Shown here piece after piece: positions 17,582 through 26,768 of a stretch of DNA of 64,000 nucleotides. The first letter of the stretch is position 1. The number at the start of each line of letters is the position of its first letter. A program made the translations under genes and the position numbers. This DNA is from Myroides indicus (GTDB lineage Bacteria; Bacteroidota; Bacteroidia; Flavobacteriales; Flavobacteriaceae), in NCBI RefSeq assembly GCF_004364575.1, contig NZ_SOAG01000003.1:95423-159422 (forward strand), given 5' to 3'. The notes below the pieces were generated by a model. It saw nothing but the letters and a program-made list of their open reading frames with translations. It was not told the DNA's origin and did no database searches.

Positions 17582-17605
17582 AATAGCTCGTTTATCACGA
17601 GCCAT
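17582..17605 (-). terminator. terminator after the DUF5606-type gene
   Basis: On the minus strand GCTCG-TGATAAA-CGAGC is followed by TATTTTTG; it lies downstream of the gene at 17629-18051 and just before mazG. Confidence 0.65.
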
Positions 17606-17628
17606 TCTAAAAATATATAAATTTATTT

Positions 17629-18051
17629 TTAATTTTCTTCTGTTTTAACCTCTTCTGTTTCCAAAAAGGTATTTTCTATCATTCCCCTTTTTTGAAGAAT
17701 ATTGTACCAATTGATTACTTTTTTAATATCTGAAACATATACTCTTTCTTCATCATAATCAGGTAAAACTTCTTTAAAGTAAGCTACCAACTCCGGATTA
17801 TTTACTTTATGAGATATAGCCTCTCCATGGTTTTCTTTAGTTGCTATATTTTTAAATACGTCAAATAATTTTACTTCTCCTTCATGAGTGTATATGGAAA
17901 TCTCAGATAATAAACTTACGTTATTTTTTAATCCGACAGTACTTTTTTTACCATCTGCCAATGATTCCGCAATGAATCCTGTACGAGTTTGTACCAATAA
18001 TTCGTATAACCCTGGTTTTCCGGAAATAGCTAAAACTTTATCTAAACTCAT
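17629..18051 (-). CDS. DUF5606-type conserved protein
   Basis: A 140-residue soluble protein without signal peptide: an SH3-like start (LDKVLAISGKPGLYELLVQTR), a strand-rich middle, and a C-terminal helical part (DYDEERVYVSDIKKVINWYNIL). From memory it matches the family often annotated DUF5606 next to peptide deformylase in Flavobacteriaceae, as here (def lies 62 bp upstream on the same strand). The role is unknown; the context suggests a housekeeping task tied to translation or protein maturation. Confidence 0.7.
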   Translation of the reverse strand: MSLDKVLAISGKPGLYELLVQTRTGFIAESLADGKKSTVGLKNNVSLLSEISIYTHEGEVKLFDVFKNIATKENHGEAISHKVNNPELVAYFKEVLPDYDEERVYVSDIKKVINWYNILQKRGMIENTFLETEEVKTEEN

Positions 18052-18113
18052 CTTTTCAATATTTTATTTTTAAGAGTCGCAAATATCTTAAATAGTTAAT
18101 AATATACAATTTT

Positions 18114-18701
18114 TTATCTGCCTTTTTTAGTGGAAAATTTCATCTTATAATCAGTAAAAACTTTTCCTTCCATAATGTTGTTTAGTTTTTTAGAGATTAA
18201 TTTCTTTTTTAGACTAGACAACTTATCTGTAAATAGTATTCCTTCAATATGATCATACTCATGTTGAATAACTCTGGCGGCTAATCCATCAATTACATCT
18301 ACGCATTTATTAAAATTTTCATCGTAATACTCAATAGTTATTCTTTCTTTTCTGTACACTGTTTCGTGAATATCCGGGATACTCAAGCACCCCTCATTAA
18401 AGCCCCATTCTTCACCTTCTTCGTCCAAAATTTTAGCATTGATGAAAACTTTCTTAAATTGAGAAAGAACTTTCGATTCTTCTTCTGTATTTCCTTCTAT
18501 ATCTGAAAAAGGTGCACAGTCAACTACAAAAAGACGAATCGGCAGTCCTATTTGAGGAGCGGCTAACCCTACGCCATTTGCTGAATACATTGTTTCAAAC
18601 ATATTGTCTATCAGTCCTTTCAAATCTGGATAATCTTTGGATATTTCCTCTCCTACTTTTCTAAGTACCGGATCACCATACCCTACTACAGACAAAATCA
18701 T
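18114..18701 (-). CDS. def: peptide deformylase
   Basis: A 195-residue enzyme that removes the formyl group from the N-terminal methionine of new proteins. All three motifs are present: GVGLAAPQIG, EGCLSIP (metal Cys) and QHEYDHIEG (metal His pair and catalytic Glu). I start at the ATG at 18701, giving the usual MILSVVGYGDPVLRK opening; a TTG six codons upstream is in frame but less likely. A -7 box TAATTTTG lies at 18733-18740. Normal length. Confidence 0.95.
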   Translation of the reverse strand: MILSVVGYGDPVLRKVGEEISKDYPDLKGLIDNMFETMYSANGVGLAAPQIGLPIRLFVVDCAPFSDIEGNTEEESKVLSQFKKVFINAKILDEEGEEWGFNEGCLSIPDIHETVYRKERITIEYYDENFNKCVDVIDGLAARVIQHEYDHIEGILFTDKLSSLKKKLISKKLNNIMEGKVFTDYKMKFSTKKGR

Positions 18702-19057
18702 ATTTTTTATTTTATTCAAATTAATTAGAATGCAAAATTAGATAAATTATAGCAATAATAGGTATTTACTAATGTTTTTCAGCTTATTTTATGCTCATAA
18801 AACCATTTTTAATTCTTAAAGTTAAGAAAACTGTGGTTCTATTCTACAATATGTAACTAAAACTAAATTATAAACACCTGTATATCAACACAAATAGATA
18901 TGGCACAAAAATTGGTTTTATATAACTACATTAATAAATTTCTCAAATCTCTTTTAAGATAATAAATCTTGTATTTATTATTTTTTTGAATTATCTAAAG
19001 ATATAAAAACATTTCTGAGAATCAAATTAATGTATCCACATTTAAAGAAATACAACT
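18702..19057. other. intergenic region between divergent def and glycosyltransferase genes
   Basis: About 356 AT-rich bases. A minus-strand -7 box for def (18733-18740) is the only firm signal. TTGTATTTATTATTTTTTTG near 18968-18987 may belong to the plus-strand promoter. No ORF, RNA gene or repeat is seen. Confidence 0.5.
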
Positions 19058-20473
19058 ATGAAGCTCCATCAATCAGAATATAGAGAAAAGACAAATAAAA
19101 TCAGATTATTAAAAAATAAATTTGTTAGAAATATAACAGATGCTGCTTTAACAACCACCGATTATGCCATATTATTTAGTACACTATTACTGTTGTTCGG
19201 AGGTATATTTTTAGTTTACCAGCTTCAGCCCTATTTTGAAAAAATACATTTGGATAGAATGAAAACATTCTCAGGACAAATGTTGGCGTTTATTACTATA
19301 TCACTGTTAATTGTACAAGTTGCTTTTTTAATTTATATTCTATATTTATATACAAAATATAAACCCATTAAATCTGTTTCAGATTATCTGTTACCTACCT
19401 GTACTATTATTGTACCCGCTTATAATGAAGGAGAACTGGTGTGGCAAACTTTGTTTAGTTTGACAGAAAGTAACTATCCTGCTGAAAAGTTACAGATAAT
19501 TGCTATTGACGACGGAAGTAAGGACGACACATGGCAATGGATGAAAAGAGCAAAAGATCGATTGGGCAATCGATTACAGATTTTTCAACAACCTGAAAAC
19601 ATGGGAAAAAGGCACGCTTTATACAGAGGATTTAACTTGGGTATAGGAGAAATTTTTATTACTGTTGACAGCGATTCTGTTGTTAAGAAAGACACTCTTC
19701 GAAATTTAGTTAGTCCGTTTATTGTCAATAAAAAATGTGGAGCTGTGGGTGGAAACGTACAGGTTTTAAACAACAAAAAAGCCATAATCCCAAGAATGCT
19801 TAATGTAAGTTTTGTATTTAGTTTTGAGTTTATCCGATCTGCACAAAGTGTTATAGGCACCGTACTTTGTACACCTGGCGCCTTAGCTGCTTATCGAAGA
19901 GAAGCCGTGTTAAATTGCTTACCAGAATGGATCAGCCAAACTTTTATGGGACAACCTACGGATATTGGAGAAGACAGAGCAATGACTAATATGATTTTAA
20001 AACAAGGTTTTCATGTATTATTCCAACAAAATGCACATGTTTTAACTAATACACCCGAAAAATACAAAAATCTATATAAAATGTTTATCCGATGGGAGCG
20101 CAGTAACGTGCGCGAAAATATTATGATGAGCAAGTTTGCTTTTAGCAATTTTAGAGAAGGACCAAAAGCAGGTGCCAGAATATTGTTAATTAATCAATGG
20201 ATAAAAGTTATTATGGCTTACCCTGCCACATTTTTAATGCTATACTTTATATTTACACATCCAATTTTATTTATTAGTTCTGCTTTGGTAAGTACTTTTA
20301 TTTTTTCGAGTATTCAGGTATTATTTTATTCCAAAAAATATAACTTCCTTGAATCGTTTTGGGCATATCCATACAGTATTTTTTATATCTTTACTCTCTT
20401 TTGGATTACTCCTTACGCTATTGCAACAGCCAACAAAAGAGGTTGGCTAACTCGAGGATTACCTCAAAAATAA
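19058..20473 (+). CDS. membrane glycosyltransferase family 2 (PgaC/cellulose synthase-like)
   Basis: A 471-residue enzyme with two N-terminal membrane helices, a GT2 catalytic domain and C-terminal helices. Catalytic marks are the nucleotide-binding DDGSKDDT, the DxD-like VDSDS, the acceptor-site GED in TDIGEDRAMT, and RWERSN in the place of the QxxRW motif of processive enzymes. It likely polymerises or adds sugar to a surface polysaccharide. No partner gene stands beside it, so the product is unknown. It starts at the ATG at 19058. Confidence 0.85.
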   Translation: MKLHQSEYREKTNKIRLLKNKFVRNITDAALTTTDYAILFSTLLLLFGGIFLVYQLQPYFEKIHLDRMKTFSGQMLAFITISLLIVQVAFLIYILYLYTKYKPIKSVSDYLLPTCTIIVPAYNEGELVWQTLFSLTESNYPAEKLQIIAIDDGSKDDTWQWMKRAKDRLGNRLQIFQQPENMGKRHALYRGFNLGIGEIFITVDSDSVVKKDTLRNLVSPFIVNKKCGAVGGNVQVLNNKKAIIPRMLNVSFVFSFEFIRSAQSVIGTVLCTPGALAAYRREAVLNCLPEWISQTFMGQPTDIGEDRAMTNMILKQGFHVLFQQNAHVLTNTPEKYKNLYKMFIRWERSNVRENIMMSKFAFSNFREGPKAGARILLINQWIKVIMAYPATFLMLYFIFTHPILFISSALVSTFIFSSIQVLFYSKKYNFLESFWAYPYSIFYIFTLFWITPYAIATANKRGWLTRGLPQK

Positions 20474-20492
20474 ATTTGAAGACCCAATTTAC

Positions 20493-20541
20493 ACATAGCC
20501 AATAAAGAGGTAGTACTACTTTAAGTTACTGCCTCTTTATT
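20493..20541. terminator. bidirectional terminator
   Basis: AAAGAGGTAGTA and TACTGCCTCTTTA form a stem around a short loop between converging genes, with A and T runs on both sides. Confidence 0.7.
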
Positions 20542-20553
20542 TTTAAGTAAACT

Positions 20554-21018
20554 TTAAAAATCTTTATACCGCTCGCTAAAAATATTAGCCTTTTTATTTA
20601 TCATATCAAAAGCTATAGGAATTCTACTGTATTTTCCATTCCAAAAACCTCCCTCCGATTCACTATTTGCACCATACTTTAGAATAAGAACAATTTGAAA
20701 ATTAGGATTATCTTCCCCTTTGCGCATTAGCGGTTCACCCTGTTCATTCACTTCCATCCAATATTCAATCGGATAAACCGGTGTGCCATGCATTTGAAAA
20801 AAACCTTTATTGCCCTTGTTTAGTTTTACATAGGGTTCACCGTTACTGCTATCATATTTATAATGTCCAAGCATTTTTTGTAAAATATAAGTTGGGATAT
20901 CTTTTGTCCCAAAATGCTCATTTGGACTGTCGTGAACATTTATAAACTTTTCAATATTCTGACTTTGCATAGTCCCCGAAATCATCAGTGCGAAAAAAGT
21001 TAAAATAATTATTTTCAT
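20554..21018 (-). CDS. small exported hypothetical protein
   Basis: A 154-residue protein with a signal peptide (MKIIILTFFALMISGTMQSQ) and a mature part of about 134 residues rich in Gly, Asn and aromatic residues; there is no lipobox. I do not recognise the family. Its upstream region carries the ATACCC-N6-GGGTAT palindrome and a -7-like box, so it seems to be a distant member of the regulon centred at 12 kb. Confidence 0.65.
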   Translation of the reverse strand: MKIIILTFFALMISGTMQSQNIEKFINVHDSPNEHFGTKDIPTYILQKMLGHYKYDSSNGEPYVKLNKGNKGFFQMHGTPVYPIEYWMEVNEQGEPLMRKGEDNPNFQIVLILKYGANSESEGGFWNGKYSRIPIAFDMINKKANIFSERYKDF

Positions 21019-21432
21019 AATTTTTTATTTTTGTGTTTAACAACTATTTGGAATTTAATATATACTTGATTTTATATTTAAATTTACTTAATTAACCATC
21101 TACTTGTCAATACCCATTTTGGGGTATTTTGAATCTATTTTTCTAGTTAGATTTCCTAAAAAAGATTTCTAACTTAATTTTTCATTTTTACTATGTAGCT
21201 ATACAGTCTGTATAATTAATTAGACAATCCAAATTCGTTATAGTAACACAAAATTTAAAAGATATATTAAACCGTTCATATATTACTTTTATTTTCACTT
21301 AAATTATAGATTTACAAAAAATTGTCTTGTAAACATTATTCCAGACCTTATGTATCTTAAAAAATTAATTTCAATTCAAAGTTTAATCCTTGAAATTATC
21401 TTATCTTGCTACATCAAAAATCATGGGTAAAC
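21019..21432. other. intergenic region between divergent genes
   Basis: About 414 bp. The left part has the promoter and palindrome of the exported protein (21079-21127). The right part is AT-rich and should hold the plus-strand FUSC promoter, but no strong -7 box is seen. No RNA gene seen. Confidence 0.5.
21079..21127 (-). promoter_or_regulatory. palindrome operator and -7-like box, exported protein gene
   Basis: ATACCC-ATTTTG-GGGTAT spans 21110-21127. TAAATTTA (one mismatch to TAnnTTTG) spans 21079-21086, 23 bp away, and a TTG of the -33 type abuts the operator (ATTGACAAG on the minus strand). The leader would be about 55-60 nt. Confidence 0.6.
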
Positions 21433-23709
21433 ATGCTAAGCAAAGCTAGAAAATACACTGATAATTCGCACTTGGGAGATTCTTTAAAAATCACGATATC
21501 AGCAGTCATTCCTTTTTTGATATTAATGCCTTATGAAAAGTTTAGTTGGGCATTTGCTGCTGCCATTGGCGCCATGCTTACTGCTCTTTTAGATATTCCA
21601 AGTAGTGTAAAAGATAAAGTAAAAGGATTATTAGTTGGCTCAATTACTGTACCTGCTATTTCGCTAATTTTATCTTTTACATATCATCATTGGTATTTTT
21701 ATCCTATTTTTATCTTTATTGTATTCTCCTTGGGAATGATTTCTGTTTACGGACATCGAGCCAATATGCTTTCTTTCATCGGTCTTCTCGCTACTAGCTT
21801 AGGATTAGCTCATAATTATTCTGGTGTAGAAATATGGATACACTGCCTGATGATGCTTTTTGGAGGATTGCTCTATTTAGTTGTTTCTCTATTTTTTTAT
21901 TTTATAAGACCTAGACGTTATGGAATTCTTCAAACGTCTGAATGTATAAATCTAACGTCTGAATATTTAAAATACAGAGGGGATTTGTGGGCAAAAGAGG
22001 CTAATATTGAAAAAATAACAGCCGAGCAGCTCAGGATTCAGGTTAAACTTAATGAAGTTCATGAAAATCTACGAGAATATTTAATAAGAAATAAAGCTAA
22101 TACAAAAAACTCCTCCAATAATCGCAGATTATTAGTAGCCTTCTCTACCTTGGTAGAAATTTTAGAAATAGCTGTTTCCTCTACTTTTGATCATAAAAAA
22201 CTACATAAATTATTTAAAGATGAACCCCAAATTATTGGAACTTATCAAAAGCTTGCCTATCATTTCTCAAACACTATATCTGATATAGGACTAACACTCA
22301 ACACAGGACTTAAATACCAATCTAAATACAATTTGAGTGAAGAATTAAATAATCTAAGAAAAGAATTATCTGATTTTGTACAAGAAAACCGATCTGAAAA
22401 TACACTAGAAGCTATTTTATTATTTTCAAATGTTTTACATTATGCTGAAAATCAAATAAATAAAATACATATTTTAGAGAAAATTTTAATTGAAAAAACT
22501 TTTCAGACAAATGTTGAAGAGAGGTTTAAAGATTTAGAAAAATTTTTAACCCCTGTACACTACCGTTGGGAAACACTGAGAGAAAATCTTAATTTTTCAT
22601 CTACTATTTTTCGTCACTCTTTAAGGCTGACGATAACTATCCTTATAGGACTTATTATCAGTAATTTTTTTAATCTCTTAAATGGTTATTGGATTTTATT
22701 AACGATAGTCGTAATCATGCGTCCGGGATATGGGTTAACTAAACAAAGATCCTTTGAAAGAGTTATTGGAACTGTAATTGGTGGATTACTCGCTTTTGCT
22801 TTGCTGTATTTTATTGACAATACAACAATTATAGCTTATCTGACCGTGTTTACGATGATTTTCGGATATTGGTTTTCCCACACTGACTATAAAATAGGAG
22901 TAACATTTATAACCATGTATGTTGTATTGATTTATGGAATATTAACACCCAATGTCATAGATTTATTAATCTACAGAATCATAGATACCTTGATTGGGGC
23001 ACTGCTTGCTTTTTCTGCTAATTATCTTTTGTGGCCATCATGGGAATTTTTAAATGTAAATATACATTTGTCAAAAGCTATACAAGCAAATAAAAATTAT
23101 GTAAAAGAAATAACATTACTCTACAATGAAAAAGGAGAGGTCAATCTACCCTATAAATTAGCACGAAAATATGCTTTTATTGAAGTTGGAAACTTAATGG
23201 CTTCTTTTCAGAGAATGATTCAAGAACCAAAATCAAAACAAAAATTCAGGACAGAAATATATGAATTAGCAGTACTAAACCATACTTTTTTATCAACAGC
23301 AGCATCTATTGGAATTTATGTCCAATCACATACTACTACTAAAGCATCCGAAGCTTTTAATGTAGTAATGGATTATTCAAATAAAAACCTAAATTTTGCC
23401 ATACAACTCCTTGAAGATAAATTTGATATGAGTAATATATCTGATGAAGAAACAGAGAATTACAATATCAGCCTTTCTTATTTGAAAGGAATCAGAGAAT
23501 ACGAACTTAAAAAGACTTATTCAGACGATGAAAAAATAAAAAGCATGATGGAAGAGTCTGTCTTAGTTATCGAACAATTAATATGGTTATCAAGTTTATC
23601 TGAAAAAATTCTAAAAACTAGCCGCACCATTGCTGAGAAAAAACAGAATACAGAAGATACATATTTATTTAAAAATTTTACTAAAAAAATTCCTTTTGGA
23701 AGAGAATAA
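21433..23709 (+). CDS. FUSC/YccS-family inner-membrane protein
   Basis: A 758-residue protein with two sets of about five to six membrane helices (residues 25-165 and 395-540) separated by a cytoplasmic helical domain, and a cytoplasmic C-terminal domain. This is the FUSC/aromatic-acid-exporter layout; SSVKDKVKGLLVGSITVPAI and MRPGYGLTKQRSFERVIGT are family blocks. It probably exports aromatic acids or other organic anions. I prefer the ATG at 21433 over a TTG 27 bp upstream. Confidence 0.85.
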   Translation: MLSKARKYTDNSHLGDSLKITISAVIPFLILMPYEKFSWAFAAAIGAMLTALLDIPSSVKDKVKGLLVGSITVPAISLILSFTYHHWYFYPIFIFIVFSLGMISVYGHRANMLSFIGLLATSLGLAHNYSGVEIWIHCLMMLFGGLLYLVVSLFFYFIRPRRYGILQTSECINLTSEYLKYRGDLWAKEANIEKITAEQLRIQVKLNEVHENLREYLIRNKANTKNSSNNRRLLVAFSTLVEILEIAVSSTFDHKKLHKLFKDEPQIIGTYQKLAYHFSNTISDIGLTLNTGLKYQSKYNLSEELNNLRKELSDFVQENRSENTLEAILLFSNVLHYAENQINKIHILEKILIEKTFQTNVEERFKDLEKFLTPVHYRWETLRENLNFSSTIFRHSLRLTITILIGLIISNFFNLLNGYWILLTIVVIMRPGYGLTKQRSFERVIGTVIGGLLAFALLYFIDNTTIIAYLTVFTMIFGYWFSHTDYKIGVTFITMYVVLIYGILTPNVIDLLIYRIIDTLIGALLAFSANYLLWPSWEFLNVNIHLSKAIQANKNYVKEITLLYNEKGEVNLPYKLARKYAFIEVGNLMASFQRMIQEPKSKQKFRTEIYELAVLNHTFLSTAASIGIYVQSHTTTKASEAFNVVMDYSNKNLNFAIQLLEDKFDMSNISDEETENYNISLSYLKGIREYELKKTYSDDEKIKSMMEESVLVIEQLIWLSSLSEKILKTSRTIAEKKQNTEDTYLFKNFTKKIPFGRE

Positions 23710-23735
23710 ATTATTCAAACTAAATCTCTCTAAAT

Positions 23736-24941
23736 CTAACCATCAACATAATCCTGTAAATATAAAAATCTATCTGTTAATTTTCCGTTTTTAGTGACAG
23801 TAGCCCTCTCTAAAATACCATCTTTGTCTCCGTTAAAAAAAGCAGGTAATATTTCCTCTACAAATATTGCTCCAAAACCTTCACTGGCATCCTTAGGCAG
23901 TTCGCACGGGAGGTTATCAATAGCCATAACCGTAATTGCTGCTGAATGGTTAAACTCTACCTCAACATGTTTTCCTGGATAATAGCCATAGAAAGGATCT
24001 GCGATAGTTGAAGCCCTCAACGTACTGTCTATCGGACCATGATCTACATCACAAGATATATCACCAATTACTTTAATTTGATTTTTTGAACTATTCAACA
24101 TTTCTTGGGTTAAAATTTTAGGTGAACCCGCTTTAAAAAAATGGCCTGCAATAAAAATATCTGCTGTTTGCGAAAATCTTTCAAAATTACTTTCATATTG
24201 CTCAGGATATTGATAAAAATCAGCTTTTTCTGCGGGCTGTCCATCTTTACGTTTATAATAATCAGTTACTCCGATTTGAGTATATACCGGACAGTCATAT
24301 TTTTGTTTAAGAAAGTGTTCAATAGACACCTTCTTTACTTTCATTCCATCTAAAATTTCCATCGCTCCTTTGGCTACTTTACCTGTTCCTGTTAAAACAA
24401 CTTTGATAGGCGGAAAAAATTCTTTTTTTAGTTTAGCTATTAAATCTTCTTTATGCAATAATGTTTCTGCTTTAGGAAGATTAAATAATTCATATTTTAT
24501 TGCAAAAGCTCTAAAAGTATTATAAGCCCCTACTATTCCAGCATATCTTCCAAATCCGATTAAACGATGATTATTTTCATCAACAAAAGCTTCATGATCC
24601 ATTAAAGTAATGTTTTTTTCCAAACATGCTTTTAATAATTTTCTGTTGTACTCCTGTTTTTTTATTGTATGCGAGAAAAAAATATAAGTTTTGTTGGGAA
24701 TAAGCGCATTTACAGGCACTTCTTTTACTCCTAATAATATATCACAATTACTTAAATCATTAGTAACATTAAAGCTTTCTGCTTTATATTGATCGTCTGA
24801 AAAAATTCGAATATCTGAAGATTCTACTACTGCTGCTAATTCAGGAAAAATATTTAAGGCTTTTTTTAATTGTTGAGGATCAAGTACAACTCTTCTGTCT
24901 GGCGGATTTTTTCTTTCTTTTATAATGCCTAATCTTATCAT
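23736..24941 (-). CDS. saccharopine dehydrogenase/alanine dehydrogenase-like NAD(P) oxidoreductase
   Basis: A 401-residue protein. The N-terminal half has the alanine dehydrogenase/LYS1 fold (RLGIIKERKNPPDRRV, substrate-pocket MDHEAFVD, GFGRYAGIVGAYN) and the centre a Rossmann site (VVLTGTGKVAKGAMEI). It should oxidise or form an amino-acid secondary amine with NAD(P), as saccharopine dehydrogenase does. Lysine in this clade is made through diaminopimelate (dapD is in the window), so the substrate may differ. It is a single gene with its own upstream space. Confidence 0.75.
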   Translation of the reverse strand: MIRLGIIKERKNPPDRRVVLDPQQLKKALNIFPELAAVVESSDIRIFSDDQYKAESFNVTNDLSNCDILLGVKEVPVNALIPNKTYIFFSHTIKKQEYNRKLLKACLEKNITLMDHEAFVDENNHRLIGFGRYAGIVGAYNTFRAFAIKYELFNLPKAETLLHKEDLIAKLKKEFFPPIKVVLTGTGKVAKGAMEILDGMKVKKVSIEHFLKQKYDCPVYTQIGVTDYYKRKDGQPAEKADFYQYPEQYESNFERFSQTADIFIAGHFFKAGSPKILTQEMLNSSKNQIKVIGDISCDVDHGPIDSTLRASTIADPFYGYYPGKHVEVEFNHSAAITVMAIDNLPCELPKDASEGFGAIFVEEILPAFFNGDKDGILERATVTKNGKLTDRFLYLQDYVDG

Positions 24942-25038
24942 TAAATTTATTGTTTATCTTAGGTTAGTTTGAGTTTTCCAAATATACTGCTTTTCCTTCG
25001 TTACTGAAAACAATCCTTTTGATTAGTTTTATATAAGT

Positions 25039-25068
25039 TTGAAAGATTTTAAAAAAGTATTATTTTTG
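25039..25068 (+). promoter_or_regulatory. promoter of the tmRNA gene
   Basis: TTG at 25039-25041 and TATTTTTG at 25061-25068 with 19 bp between them: an exact Bacteroidetes promoter. Transcription near 25074 would give a 5' leader of about 20 nt removed by RNase P. Confidence 0.8.
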
Positions 25069-25095
25069 CAATAATTAATTCCTTAAAAGAAATAG

Positions 25096-25491
25096 GGGGT
25101 CGATCGGTTTTGACAGCAGGTGGAATTAGTTAGTAAGCATGTCGAGCGTTGTTATGCAGCTCGTAAATATCACGTAACAAACTTTTTAAACGGCGAAGAA
25201 AATTACGCTTTAGCTGCTTAATCTGAATTACAGTAAGATTTGCCTTTAGTTCTCACCAGGTGAGAAAGCTAAATTCTCCTTAAGAGCCTTGGTTTGTGGC
25301 ACTTTGTTGAGGGGAACCGTAAAATAAACCTAGGAAGTTTAGTGTCTCGGACATCTTCCGAAATCTTAGAGGCTAAGTTAGCAGTGGTTGTTTCAAACCA
25401 AGCTGCTGATCGAAAATTCAAGTTGAAACTAAGCGTGTAGAAAGCTCTCTGATTGCTTGTTTGGACCCGAGTTCGATTCTCGGCGACTCCA
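25096..25491 (+). ncRNA. ssrA: tmRNA (transfer-messenger RNA)
   Basis: The 5' end GGGGTCG pairs with CGACTCC at the 3' end (one G-U pair) to form the tRNA-like acceptor stem, and the T-arm is GTTCGATTC. The tag frame reads GGC GAA GAA AAT TAC GCT TTA GCT GCT TAA, that is GEENYALAA, and AACTTTTTAAAC stands just before the resume codon. It rescues stalled ribosomes with SmpB and marks the peptide for proteolysis. The CCA end is not encoded in full (CCACA). Length of about 396 nt is normal. Confidence 0.95.
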
Positions 25492-25498
25492 CAAAAAA

Positions 25499-25540
25499 AA
25501 TAATAACCTACTAAATAACAGTAGGTTATTATTTTTTAGA
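25499..25540. terminator. terminator after tmRNA
   Basis: AATAACCTACT and AGTAGGTTATT form a strong stem with an A-rich left and T-rich right flank, between tmRNA and a converging small gene. Confidence 0.85.
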
Positions 25541-25558
25541 TTAGTTTTTGTATAGTTT

Positions 25559-25903
25559 TTAAAAATCGACTTTACTTTTCGAGTATATTTTATACCCAAA
25601 AACAACAATAAAAATCATCAGCAAAAGAGTTTCAGTCCAATCAAACTGTTTTTTATCTACATTTTTATTTTGCGACTGAACTTCTTTTTTACTGACTTCA
25701 TCAATTTTTGATTCACTTTCAGTTTGCAAAACTTTATCTTTTAATTGTTCCTGATTAGTTTCTTTCTTTTCAGAATCAATCACAGGTTGCGAAATATCAA
25801 CTCTACCATTCGGATGGATAGTTATATTGTCCGCTTTAAAATTAAGCTTGTAAATCAACTCCCAAATCGCATACGCTATTTGCCACATGATTTCATTTTC
25901 CAT
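25559..25903 (-). CDS. small hypothetical protein with C-terminal membrane helix
   Basis: A 114-residue protein: a short folded N-terminus (MWQIAYAIWELIYKLNFKAD), a charged low-complexity middle rich in Lys, Glu, Gln and Ser, and one membrane helix near the C-terminus (TLLLMIFIVVFGYKIY). It looks tail-anchored. I do not recognise it. It begins about 15 bp after the IS3 scar, so it may be a neighbour gene or cargo; it is not a transposase. A convergent terminator follows. Confidence 0.5.
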   Translation of the reverse strand: MENEIMWQIAYAIWELIYKLNFKADNITIHPNGRVDISQPVIDSEKKETNQEQLKDKVLQTESESKIDEVSKKEVQSQNKNVDKKQFDWTETLLLMIFIVVFGYKIYSKSKVDF

Positions 25904-26350
25904 TTTTAGCTTTTCAAACTCTGCCTAATCCGCTAAGTATTGCTATATGATTGTAATAATTTATTCATCGGCATACATCTGTTTAAGCTTGTGATTCTCT
26001 TCTTCAAGCTCTTTTAAACGCTCCAATACTTGTTTTTTTCATATCTCCATACTTCTTTCTCCAGTAGTAAAAAGTACTCTTATCAATACCTAGTTCTCGA
26101 GAAATTTCACTTACTGATCTTCCCTGTCCATTTTCTTTGAGAGTCTTAATGATTTGGTTCTCACTAAAATTACTTGTTTCCATCTTTGACAGTCTTGTTT
26201 AAAGTTAATAATTTCGAATTAAAAACTGTCCTATTTTTGGGGAAGCCTGCCTACAATATTATACGAATCATCCAAGTGCTAAACCAATCAAGTTTAGATT
26301 TTATTTAGGAAAATTATCTTTTGTAAACCTTGTTACCTAAAGAGTTATTT
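25904..26350. mobile_element. IS3-family remnant (orfA only)
   Basis: The interval without an intact gene holds the broken orfA of an IS3-type element (25961-26183) and a terminal segment with AACTGTCCTATTTTTGGGG near 26225-26247 that resembles an IS3 end. No orfB is present, so the element is dead. The rest (26250-26350) shows no signal. Confidence 0.65.
25961..26183 (-). pseudogene. IS3-family transposase orfA, frameshifted
   Basis: Read on the minus strand from the ATG at 26183 it encodes METSNFSENQIIKTLKENG, then a helix-turn-helix (SVSEISRELGIDKSTFYYWR) and KKYGDMKK. A run of seven A follows; with six A the frame continues as QVLERLKELEEENHKLKQMY and ends in YADE-stop, the usual leucine-zipper end of OrfA. 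The total of 223 nt confirms one extra base. The catalytic OrfB is missing, so it cannot transpose. Confidence 0.8.
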
Positions 26351-26767
26351 TTATATCCAAATTCCTCTTTTTTGCTTATTTATTCTTATTTTTCCCGGAC
26401 CTATAAGTAAAATGGCAACCGAAGCAATGAGAAATAGCAAATTTAGTTCTCCTTTAAGCCCACCTGTTGCAGGATTAAGTTCTAAACCCGTTGTTCCCAA
26501 TACTAAAAAAAAAGTCATCAACATAGTAAAAGCTATTAGGAAACTTGAAATTCTTGTAGCTACGCCAAAGATTAGAAGTAATGGAGCAATAATTTCTGCT
26601 ACAGGAACACCTATCCATAAAAAAGAAGGTAAGCTATTACTTTCTAACTGCTTAACAATAAAGTCATGACCATGAATTAGTTTGTGAATCCCGTGAAAAA
26701 TCATCAACCCTCCCACTCCCACTCGCAATATAAATTTTCCAGCATCAGATGTAGTATTATTTCTCAT
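26351..26767 (-). CDS. DoxX-family membrane protein
   Basis: A 138-residue membrane protein with four helices. LRVGVGGLMIFHGIHKLIHG and the PVAEIIAPLLLIFGVATR block fit the DoxX/YphA family, which is linked to redox or thiol metabolism in the membrane. Its start lies one base from the end of the SDR gene upstream, so the two are one transcript. Confidence 0.85.
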   Translation of the reverse strand: MRNNTTSDAGKFILRVGVGGLMIFHGIHKLIHGHDFIVKQLESNSLPSFLWIGVPVAEIIAPLLLIFGVATRISSFLIAFTMLMTFFLVLGTTGLELNPATGGLKGELNLLFLIASVAILLIGPGKIRINKQKRGIWI

Positions 26768-26768
26768 T

